From positions 1 to 10,848 of the forward strand of contig CAYMWP010000148.1 in assembly GCA_964393895.1 (NCBI GenBank): a stretch of DNA of 10,848 nt. Reading direction: 5' to 3'. The DNA is from B4-G1 sp964393895. GTDB lineage: Bacteria > Chloroflexota > Anaerolineae > B4-G1. Under the pieces are notes generated by a model that was not told where the DNA came from, ran no database searches, and saw nothing but the letters and a program-made list of their open reading frames with translations. The translations under genes were made by a program, and so were the position numbers. The number at the start of each line of letters is the position of its first letter. Position 1 is the stretch's first letter. This document shows, one piece after another, positions 1 through 5,255 of the stretch.

Positions 1-61
1 AATTTGGCAGAGCAACGGTCTCCAAAACCGTAGGTTGCGGGTTCGATTCCTGCCTCGCCTG
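1..61 (+). tRNA. trnW: tRNA-Trp (anticodon CCA), 5' end cut off by the window
   Basis: The visible part holds the second half of the D arm (GAGC at 10-13), the anticodon stem ACGGT/ACCGT (15-19 with 27-31) around loop CTCCAAA with anticodon CCA at 22-24, the T arm GCGGG-TTCGATT-CCTGC ending at 53, the 3' acceptor strand 54-60 and discriminator G61. G is the usual discriminator of bacterial tRNA-Trp. The 3' CCA is not encoded, since CCT follows. The 5' acceptor strand and half the D arm lie outside the window. tRNA-Trp next to secE is a common arrangement. No T-rich terminator separates the two, so co-transcription is likely. Confidence 0.95.
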
Positions 62-82
62 CCTGAAAATGAGGTGGTATTA

Positions 83-112
83 GAGACACCGCCATGCAAG
101 AGGCGGTGTCTC
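83..112 (+). other. Perfect 11-bp hairpin between tRNA-Trp and secE
   Basis: GAGACACCGCC (83-93) and GGCGGTGTCTC (102-112) are perfect reverse complements around an 8-nt loop. No T-tract follows on either strand, so it does not look like an intrinsic terminator. It may be a processing or stability element separating the tRNA precursor from the secE mRNA. The function is inferred. Confidence 0.6.
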
Positions 113-150
113 AAAATGTAAGGCAACCCGCACGGGGAGAGAGGGCACAC

Positions 151-456
151 GTGGCAAAGAAAAAATCAGCGAAAAAGAAAACCAAGAAGGAGAATGCCGT
201 TTTGCGTTACCTGCGCGAAACGCGGGTAGAGTTGCGCAAGGTACACTGGCCCACCCGCCAGGAAGCGTGGAACTTGACAAAGATCGTGCTGACCGTCACC
301 GTCTCTATGGCCCTTTTCCTGGGCCTGTTGGATTATCTTTTCGCTTTGGAGCTAAACGGTCTCATCATTCTCGACGAAATCGCCATCGGGATCATAGTCG
401 TTGGGCTGGTCGCAGGCGTGCTGGCCGTAATGATCCTGAACCGGCAGAGAGCATAG
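151..456 (+). CDS. secE: Preprotein translocase subunit SecE
   Basis: SecE is the small clamp subunit of the SecYEG channel in the cytoplasmic membrane. The 101-residue product starts with a lysine-rich tail (AKKKSAKKKTKKE), followed by the family signature ELRKVHWPTRQEAW (about residues 27-40) and a hydrophobic segment at about 41-64. GTG at 151 is chosen because GGGGAGAG lies just upstream. A longer reading from ATG 94 would start inside the tRNA-secE hairpin and adds a non-conserved leader. A second hydrophobic stretch (about residues 71-95, IAIGIIVVGLVAGVLAVMIL) follows the core and ends in NRQRA. Short bacterial SecE proteins usually have one membrane segment, so this C-terminal extra is unusual. 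nusG starts 22 bases later, the standard neighbour order. Confidence 0.93.
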   Translation: MAKKKSAKKKTKKENAVLRYLRETRVELRKVHWPTRQEAWNLTKIVLTVTVSMALFLGLLDYLFALELNGLIILDEIAIGIIVVGLVAGVLAVMILNRQRA

Positions 457-478
457 TGTTGGATAAGCGAGAATAGTA

Positions 479-1255
479 ATGTTCGCTGGCGAAAGTGAAC
501 TTGGAGTAGTGACGGAAGAAAGCGCTACCGATGCAGCGGCGTCGCCGGAGCTCGAGGATGAAACCTTCGAGAAGGCAACGTCGGGCGATCAGGTTCGAGA
601 AAGCGATGTCCCGGCTGGCGAGGAAAAAGCTCCGGTAGCCCCTTCCGACGTGGAAGAGGGGGAGGAACAGGATCCCTCTGCCGATACCATAGATGTCCAG
701 AGCGAAGCAACACTCGAGGTTGAACCTCAGGATAATCGAGCTTGGTACGTAGTGCACTGCTACTCTGGACACGAGAACAAAGTAAAGTATAACCTGGAAC
801 AGCGCATTGAGACGATGCAATTGCACGATCAGATTTTTCAGATCGTGGTGCCTACTGAGGATGAGATTGAGGTGCGCGAAGGGAAACGACGCACGGTCGA
901 GCGGCGGGTCTTTCCGGGCTACATCCTGGTGCAGATGATCCTAGACGACGATTCCTGGTATGCGGTGCGCAACACGCCAGGTGTTACCGGCTTTGTAGGG
1001 ATGGGGAACAGACCAACCCCCCTGCGTGTTGAAGAAGTCCAGGCTATCCTGAAGCGGATGGAGGCCGACGCCCCTAAAATCAAAGTCACGTTCAAGCGCG
1101 GCCAAAAAGTACGCATCATTGATGGCCCCTTCAACGAGTTTATCGGCATGGTGGATGATCTGGACATGGAGCGGGCCAAGGTACGGGTATTGGTCTCTTT
1201 CTTTGGCCGTGAGACGCCGGTCGAACTCGATTTCCTGCAAGTAGAGAAAACGTAA
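479..1255 (+). CDS. nusG: Transcription elongation/termination factor NusG with long acidic N-terminal extension
   Basis: NusG binds RNA polymerase at the clamp and links it to Rho or to the ribosome. Of 258 residues, about 85-195 form the NGN domain (starting AWYVVHCYSGHENKVKYNLE, with RRVFPGYILVQM and RNTPGVTGFVG). Residues about 200-258 form the KOW domain (FKRGQKVRIIDGPFNEFIG, ending VELDFLQVEKT). Residues 1-84 are an acidic, low-complexity extension rich in E, D, S, A and P, absent from the roughly 180-residue E. coli protein. Acidic extensions are known in actinobacterial NusG. ATG 479 is used. The SD match before it is weak, and the in-frame GTG at 509 has GGAG only two bases upstream, too close to be preferred. 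secE lies 22 bases upstream and rplK 34 bases downstream, so the operon is likely. Confidence 0.95.
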   Translation: MFAGESELGVVTEESATDAAASPELEDETFEKATSGDQVRESDVPAGEEKAPVAPSDVEEGEEQDPSADTIDVQSEATLEVEPQDNRAWYVVHCYSGHENKVKYNLEQRIETMQLHDQIFQIVVPTEDEIEVREGKRRTVERRVFPGYILVQMILDDDSWYAVRNTPGVTGFVGMGNRPTPLRVEEVQAILKRMEADAPKIKVTFKRGQKVRIIDGPFNEFIGMVDDLDMERAKVRVLVSFFGRETPVELDFLQVEKT

Positions 1256-1289
1256 ATAGTGTTGTGATGCGTGTTAGGACGGAGGATGG

Positions 1290-1712
1290 ATGAAAAAGGT
1301 CAAAGCAGTAGTGAAACTACAAATTGATGCCGGAAAAGCCAACCCAGCTCCACCGGTGGGGCCGGCGCTGGCCCAGCACGGTATTAACCTGATGCAATTC
1401 TGCAAGGAATACAACGCCCGTACATCCGGCCAGGCAGGTAACATCATCCCGGCCGAGATCACCATCTACCAGGATGGGTCGTTCAAGTTTGTCCTCAAGA
1501 CGCCGCCCACGCCCGACCTGTTGCGCAAGGCGGCTGGCGTAGAGAAAGGCTCAGCCGAACCGAACAGGGAAAAAGTCGGCAGTATTACCCACGCGCAGTT
1601 AGAAGAGATCGCCAGGACCAAGATGAAGGACCTGAACGCCATTGATTTGGAAGGGGCAATGCGGCAGATTGAGGGTACTGCGCGGAATATGGGGATCACC
1701 ATCGCAAATTGA
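1290..1712 (+). CDS. rplK: 50S ribosomal protein L11
   Basis: L11 binds 23S rRNA at the GTPase-associated centre and helps the stalk recruit translation factors. The 140-residue length is normal. Family landmarks include KLQIDAGKANPAPPVGPALAQHG near the N-terminus (the proline hinge region), INLMQFCKEYNART, and a C-terminal RNA-binding domain with EEIARTKMKDLNA and GTARNMGI at the end. GGAGG at 1281-1285 precedes the ATG closely. rplA follows 70 bases later, across a hairpin-containing spacer. L11 is a target of PrmA methylation in other bacteria, but no prmA is present here. Confidence 0.97.
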   Translation: MKKVKAVVKLQIDAGKANPAPPVGPALAQHGINLMQFCKEYNARTSGQAGNIIPAEITIYQDGSFKFVLKTPPTPDLLRKAAGVEKGSAEPNREKVGSITHAQLEEIARTKMKDLNAIDLEGAMRQIEGTARNMGITIAN

Positions 1713-1733
1713 CCAGTACGTCGAGTTGTGGGA

Positions 1734-1758
1734 GGGCATGGAACCTCGGTTCCCGCCC
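1734..1758 (+). promoter_or_regulatory. Stem-loop in the rplK-rplA spacer (possible L1 autoregulatory or stability element)
   Basis: GGGC-AT-GGAAC (1734-1744) can pair with GTTCC-C-GCCC (1749-1758), leaving loop CTCG and an asymmetric internal loop (AT against C). It lies 19 bases before the L1 Shine-Dalgarno sequence. L1 represses its own mRNA in several bacteria by binding a stem with an asymmetric internal loop. The position and shape fit such a site, but the conserved L1 contacts were not verified. Confidence 0.4.
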
Positions 1759-1782
1759 GCCGGAACCACATTAGGAGGAATA

Positions 1783-2505
1783 ATGCCTAAACGAGGGAAA
1801 AAGTATCGCCAAGCACTGGAAAAAGTAGACCGCACGCGGTTCTACGAACCACAAAGAGCACTGGAACTGGTAAAAGAGACCAGTTACGAGAAATTTGACG
1901 CTACAGTGGATGTACACTTCCGGCTGGGAGTGGACCCGCGCCATTCGGATCAGCAAGTACGTGGCACGGTGCTGCTGCCCCAGGGACTGGGCAAGGAGGT
2001 GTGTGTGTTGGTCTTTGCCGCTGGCGAGGCGGAAAAGATCGCCCAAGAGGCTGGGGCTGATTACGTGGCCTCTGACGATGAGTGGATGAAAAAGATCCAA
2101 GATGGCTGGACCGAGTTCGACGTCGCCATTGCCGTGCCGGAGATGATGGGTAAGGTGGGACGGCTGGGGCGCGTACTTGGCCCGCGAGGCTTGATGCCCA
2201 ATCCCAAGACCAACACAGTGGCTCCGGAAGAAGACCTGCCGCGGCTGATCCAGGAAGCAAAAGCTGGCCGAGTCGAGTTCCGTTTGGACAAAACTGCCAA
2301 TATGCACGTGCCCATTGGTAAGGTTAGTTTTTCGGTTGACAGGCTACTCGAGAACTTTACGGCAATGGTGGAAGCGGTCAGAAAGGCCAGGCCACCCGCT
2401 GTCAGCCGAGGGACATACGTGCGCAAGATCACGCTCACTTCCTCTATGGGGCCAGGCATAAAAGTAGACCCCATCCAGGCAATGGTGTTGGAGGTTGCGT
2501 TCTAG
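1783..2505 (+). CDS. rplA: 50S ribosomal protein L1
   Basis: L1 forms the mobile stalk at the ribosomal E site and commonly represses translation of its own operon. ATG 1783 is preceded by TTAGGAGGAATA, a near-perfect SD, and gives a normal 240-residue protein beginning MPKRGKKYRQALEKVD. An upstream in-frame start at 1642 would overlap rplK and is rejected. The family signature GRLGRVLGPRGLMPNPK lies near residues 127-143, followed by the second half of domain I (EFRLDKTANMHVPIGKVSF) and the conserved TSSMGPGIKVD near the C-terminus. It is the third protein gene after nusG and is followed by the L10 leader. Confidence 0.97.
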   Translation: MPKRGKKYRQALEKVDRTRFYEPQRALELVKETSYEKFDATVDVHFRLGVDPRHSDQQVRGTVLLPQGLGKEVCVLVFAAGEAEKIAQEAGADYVASDDEWMKKIQDGWTEFDVAIAVPEMMGKVGRLGRVLGPRGLMPNPKTNTVAPEEDLPRLIQEAKAGRVEFRLDKTANMHVPIGKVSFSVDRLLENFTAMVEAVRKARPPAVSRGTYVRKITLTSSMGPGIKVDPIQAMVLEVAF

Positions 2506-2520
2506 GATAATTTGGACAAT

Positions 2521-2580
2521 CTGTAAGCCGGAGACAGCAGGTGCGCCTGAGGGCGCTTAAAATGCAGCCTGCCGAGGCGA
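2521..2580 (+). ncRNA. L10 ribosomal-protein leader (rplJ mRNA autoregulatory element)
   Basis: The stretch from 2526 contains AGCCGGAGACAGCAGGTGCG, then the nested stem GCGCC/GGCGC (2543-2547 with 2552-2556, loop TGAG), the linker TTAAAATGCAG, and CCTGC (2568-2572) closing with GCAGG (2537-2541), followed by CGAGGCG. This arrangement of pattern and stems is that of the Rfam-type L10_leader found before rplJ in many bacteria. The L10-(L12)n complex binds this element and lowers rplJL expression. It lies between rplA and rplJ, just upstream of an intrinsic terminator, so control by attenuation is likely. The call is by sequence recognition, with no covariance-model score available. Confidence 0.85.
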
Positions 2581-2620
2581 GGCACCCCTCATTCTTCTTG
2601 GAGTTGGATGAACTTGTGTG

Positions 2621-2654
2621 TCCCTGCGTCGGCTGGCGCAGGGATTTTTCGTTT
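2621..2654 (+). terminator. Intrinsic terminator acting as an attenuator before rplJ
   Basis: TCCCTGCG (2621-2628) and CGCAGGGA (2637-2644) form a perfect 8-bp GC-rich stem with an 8-nt loop, followed by TTTTTCGTTTT. It lies inside the operon between the L10 leader and the rplJ ribosome binding site. It is therefore best read as a conditional terminator rather than an operon end. The loop and the 5' arm can instead pair with the 3' arm of the L10 leader (see findings). Confidence 0.85.
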
Positions 2655-2677
2655 TATCAAAAAGGAGGTGAACAAGT

Positions 2678-3250
2678 TTGGCAATCTCAAAGCAGCGAAA
2701 GACCGAACTCGTCGCCGAGTACACCGAGCAACTCGAACAGAGCCAGGGGATCATACTGGCCGACTACCGGGGCCTAGGCGTGAATGAAATCAGTACTATC
2801 AGGCGCGCGATGCGTCCCATCGGAGGCAAGTTCCAGGTAGTCAAGAATCGGTTGTTGCTACTGGCGCTGGAAGAAGCGGGCATATCACTGCCGCAGGAAT
2901 GGCTCATCGGGCCGACGGCCGTCAGTTTCTGCTATGACGAGGTCCCGCCGGTGGCCCATGCGCTGACTGACGCAGAGAGAGAGCTAGAGACACTGCGTAT
3001 CAAGGGCGGAGTGTTAGGCGCATCCGTGATCAAAGCGGCGCAAGTACGCGCCATCGCCGATCTACCGCCGCACGAAGTACTCTTTGGGCAGGTGCTCGGA
3101 GTCATCAACGCTCCTGCCACCCAGGTGGTCGGTGTCGTCGCTGGTGGCATCCGCCAAGTCCTCAACGTGCTGCAAGCCTACGTGGACAAGCTACAGGAGT
3201 CAGCCCCCGCGCCGGTCGCCGGGCCGGAGCAGGTCGCAGAGCCTGCTTGA
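2678..3250 (+). CDS. rplJ: 50S ribosomal protein L10
   Basis: L10 anchors L7/L12 dimers to the ribosome and forms the base of the stalk. The 190-residue product starts with the rare codon TTG at 2678, supported by a very strong SD, AAGGAGGTG at 2662-2670. Family features: MAISKQRKTELVAEYTEQLE, the segment ADYRGLGVNEISTIRRAMR, then FQVVKNRLLLLALEEAG and the mid-domain with IKGGVLG. Next comes a C-terminal helix (about residues 155-172) for L12 binding and a short tail rich in P, A and E. Expression is probably governed by the L10 leader and attenuator directly upstream. The use of TTG together with an exceptionally strong SD may also set the translation level. Confidence 0.96.
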   Translation: MAISKQRKTELVAEYTEQLEQSQGIILADYRGLGVNEISTIRRAMRPIGGKFQVVKNRLLLLALEEAGISLPQEWLIGPTAVSFCYDEVPPVAHALTDAERELETLRIKGGVLGASVIKAAQVRAIADLPPHEVLFGQVLGVINAPATQVVGVVAGGIRQVLNVLQAYVDKLQESAPAPVAGPEQVAEPA

Positions 3251-3481
3251 CGCGACCGTTCGGGTGGTGGTTCTTTACCACAAAGTGCACGGACGGATTG
3301 TCTCAATCTGCGGACACGAAAGGTAGAGGCGCAAGTGGCCATCAGACTTGCAGGAGCGTCACAAGTTCACTTTCTTGGTGTTCTTTGTGCCCCTGGTGGC
3401 TCAGAAACGGGAATATCTGGACGCTTACCATAAAACATATCAAACCAGCGCCTAGGCGCTAAATTCAGGAGGAAAAGAAAA
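3251..3481 (+). promoter_or_regulatory. Long rplJ-rplL spacer with several hairpins
   Basis: This 231-base gap is long for a pair normally produced in fixed ratio. It holds no convincing gene. Visible structures are GTGGT/ACCAC (3267-3271 with 3277-3281), GCAAGT/ACTTGC (3331-3336 with 3346-3351) and the perfect 14-bp palindrome AGCGCCTAGGCGCT (3447-3460), seven bases before the rplL SD AGGAGG (3467-3472). No T-tract follows the hairpins. No convincing promoter was found. It could be a processing or translation-enhancing leader for the multi-copy protein L7/L12, which is an inference. Confidence 0.4.
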
Positions 3482-3856
3482 ATGGCAGATCTGGCAAAGA
3501 TCGTGGAACAAATTAGCGAACTCTCGCTGCTCGAAGCATCCGAGTTGGTCGGGATGTTGGAAGAAAAACTGGGCGTGAGCGCGGCAGCGCCAGTAGCAAT
3601 GGCGGCAATGCCAGCCGCCGCAGCAGCAGAGCCGGAAGAGGAACAGACCGAATTCGACGTCATCCTCAAGGACATTGGCCCCAAAAAGATCGAGGTCATC
3701 AAGGCCGTGCGGCAACTCACAGCCCTGGGTCTCAGGGAAGCCAAGGAAATGGTGGATAGCGCCCCCAGCACCGTGATGGAGGGCGTCTCCAAAGAGGCCG
3801 CCGAGGACGCCAAGTCCAAGTTGGAAGCTGGCGGCGCGGAAGTCGAGATCAAGTAG
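3482..3856 (+). CDS. rplL: 50S ribosomal protein L7/L12
   Basis: L7/L12 is the multi-copy stalk protein that contacts EF-G, EF-Tu and IF2. The 124-residue product has the N-terminal dimerisation and L10-binding region (DLAKIVEQISELSLLEASEL), a flexible Ala/Pro/Glu hinge (about residues 36-57), and the globular domain FDVILKDIGPKKIEVIKAVR with LGLREAKEMVDSAP near residue 85 and the terminal AGGAEVEIK. The ATG has AGGAGG nine bases upstream. It closes the cluster; rpoB, its frequent downstream neighbour, is not present. Confidence 0.97.
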   Translation: MADLAKIVEQISELSLLEASELVGMLEEKLGVSAAAPVAMAAMPAAAAAEPEEEQTEFDVILKDIGPKKIEVIKAVRQLTALGLREAKEMVDSAPSTVMEGVSKEAAEDAKSKLEAGGAEVEIK

Positions 3857-3891
3857 CCGACTTTTCGCAATCACGCCATCGGTGCGCGGGG

Positions 3892-3915
3892 CTGCCTCGA
3901 GAAGGCAGGTTTGTG
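3892..3915 (+). terminator. Possible weak terminator after rplL
   Basis: CTGCCT (3892-3897) pairs with AGGCAG (3903-3908) around loop CGAGA, followed by GTTTGTG. The stem is short and the T-run poor. A second small hairpin CCTCT-CGCA-AGAGG follows at 3944-3957, and a much stronger 15-bp inverted repeat at 3975-4021. Where transcription actually ends cannot be decided from sequence alone. Confidence 0.3.
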
Positions 3916-3966
3916 CCAACTCGTACAGCAGTGTTCCGCGTTTCCTCTCGCAAGAGGGGGATCAGT

Positions 3967-4305
3967 ATGTCCACTGAACGGCAATCGCCTGGCTCTGGGA
4001 GCATCTGGCGATTGCCGTTCACCCTCCGCGTCACCAACACCGGCAACGTGACCCTCACCGCCACCATAACCGACGTCCTGCCGGACTATGTGACGCCCAC
4101 CGGCAAAGTCACCTGGAAGGCGGCCATCACCGCGCCCGGCGGCGTTTGGGCACATCGGTTCGTCGTCACTGTGACGTCGGGCTACACGGGGCCGCTGACC
4201 AACGAGGTGTCAGTCACGACTGAGGAGGGCGCTACCGGCATAGCCAGCGTCACGGTCTGCGCCAGTGCCTGTAGAATCTATCTGCCGGTCGTGCTCAAGA
4301 ACTAA
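3967..4305 (+). pseudogene. 3' remnant of a secreted surface protein: Ig-like/DUF11-type repeat with YLPVVLKN tail
   Basis: The open frame encodes about 112 residues from ATG 3967, which has GAGGGGG six bases upstream (the frame is open back to at least 3913). From LPFTLRVTNTGNVTLTATIT onward it reads as a single beta-sandwich repeat of the DUF11/conserved-repeat kind: NTGN, DVLPDYV, VWAHRFVVTV and LTNEVSVTT are typical positions. It ends in ACRIYLPVVLKN, a tail seen on exported Chloroflexota proteins. There is no signal peptide and the first ~18 residues do not look like the family, so the 5' part of a larger gene seems lost. A perfect 15-bp inverted repeat covers the junction. It could still be translated as a short protein, but an exported function is unlikely without a signal sequence. 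It converges on the methyltransferase gene with 16 bases between stop codons. Confidence 0.6.
3975..4021. repeat. Perfect 15-bp inverted repeat with 17-nt loop
   Basis: TGAACGGCAATCGCC (3975-3989) is the exact reverse complement of GGCGATTGCCGTTCA (4007-4021). No T-tract follows on the + strand (CCCTCCGCG). The right arm enters the recognisable domain-coding part of the surface-protein remnant, while the left arm lies outside it. It could serve as a hairpin barrier downstream of rplL or be an inverted duplication scar. Confidence 0.75.
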
Positions 4306-4321
4306 TTCCGCACTGGCTCCT

Positions 4322-5125
4322 TCAAGCCTCCCCGCCGTCCTCTTGCACTTGTCTCCCCACCACGATCAGCTCTCGATGGCAATCGGGGCCATAGGGCGTG
4401 GAAGGCAGCAGACTATCGCCATAGACGGCGCTTATCTCTAGCCCGGCCCGGCCGAACATGGAGCGCAGCTCGGGCAGTGTGTAGAGGCGCACGCGCTCGT
4501 GGTCGTCCCACTCGTGCGTCACCCCGTCGTTATCGGTGAAGCGAAATACGCCGTGGCTGATGCAGGTCGCCGGATCAAACCAGGTCTCTGTCCAATAGAT
4601 GCCTTCAGGCCGCCCTCGCCAGTAACAGCGTTGTTTTTGCTGTTCCACCAGGGTGGTGGGATCGGAAAGTTGCAGCAGCATCCGCCCCTCGGGCCTGAGG
4701 GCCTGGGCGATACCGTCGAGCACTCGCTGGTTGTCCTCGTCGTCGAAAAAGCCGAAACTGGTGCTGAGCACGACCAGGGCGTCGAACTCCTCCCGGAAGG
4801 CCAGCGCGCGCATATCTCCTTCGACAAAAGTGACGTTGTCCAACTCCTCGGCGGCGGCCTGTTCGGTGCAATAGCGCACCAGGCTGGGGGCGATATCTAA
4901 CCCGATCACCTCTAGCCCGCGCCGCGCAAAGTGCAGCGCGTGCACGCCAGAGCCGCAGGCCAGGTCGAGCAGCCGCTCGCTAGGCTCGAGATCAAGCACT
5001 TGGACGACGAAGGCGATCAACCGCTCGTCCCAAAAGTCAATGCCCTCGATGCCCTGGCGATGGACGACGCGGAACTGGTAGGCCCACCAGTCCCAGTCGT
5101 GGGTCACGGTGTTCTTTAGATTCAC
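4322..5125 (-). CDS. Class I SAM-dependent methyltransferase, substrate unknown
   Basis: The 267-residue soluble protein carries the Rossmann-fold methyltransferase motifs: motif I LLDLACGSGVHALHFA (about residues 52-67), the acidic ribose-binding residue at the end of strand 2 (VIGLDIA, near D77), motif II-like VEGDMRALAF (about 101-110), and FDALVVLSTSFGFF for strand 4. The N-terminal NTVTHDWDWWAYQFRVVHRQ resembles small-molecule methyltransferases of the Methyltransf_25 kind; the C-terminal half, with several tryptophans, probably forms the substrate lid. The start is GTG at 5125, with AAAGGAG about seven bases upstream. It lies 130 bases downstream of the EF-G gene on the same strand and could be read through from it. 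No neighbour names the substrate. Confidence 0.85.
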   Translation of the reverse strand: MNLKNTVTHDWDWWAYQFRVVHRQGIEGIDFWDERLIAFVVQVLDLEPSERLLDLACGSGVHALHFARRGLEVIGLDIAPSLVRYCTEQAAAEELDNVTFVEGDMRALAFREEFDALVVLSTSFGFFDDEDNQRVLDGIAQALRPEGRMLLQLSDPTTLVEQQKQRCYWRGRPEGIYWTETWFDPATCISHGVFRFTDNDGVTHEWDDHERVRLYTLPELRSMFGRAGLEISAVYGDSLLPSTPYGPDCHRELIVVGRQVQEDGGEA

Positions 5126-5162
5126 GGTGGTGCTCCTTTACAAGTCAGAGCGAACGAGCCTG

Positions 5163-5252
5163 ATGCCTATTTGCCTCACCTACGAGCGTTGTGGAGACCT
5201 GCTCGTCCTGCGCAACGTGGGCCGCCACGACGAGACGCTCGAGAATACGTAG
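5163..5252 (+). CDS. Possible 29-residue ORF or gene remnant
   Basis: This is a short frame on the + strand in the gap between two - strand genes. It reads MPICLTYERCGDLLVLRNVG followed by RHDETLENT. The composition looks protein-like, and CGDLLVLRNVGRHDE resembles part of a small cysteine-containing protein, but only two cysteines are present and they are not in a CxxC knuckle. No clear ribosome binding site precedes it. It may be a remnant or chance. The rest of the 5126-5255 gap shows no terminator or promoter that I can support. Confidence 0.2.
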   Translation: MPICLTYERCGDLLVLRNVGRHDETLENT

Positions 5253-5255
5253 CCT

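Noticed and set aside
83..112. Intrinsic terminator after tRNA-Trp
   Set aside because: No T-tract follows the stem on either strand.
94..150. N-terminal extension of SecE from ATG 94
   Set aside because: The ATG lies in the loop of the 83-112 hairpin, the extra residues are not SecE-like, and GTG 151 has a good SD.
1642..1782. N-terminal extension of L1 overlapping rplK
   Set aside because: It reads a shadow frame of rplK; ATG 1783 has a near-perfect SD and gives normal L1 length.
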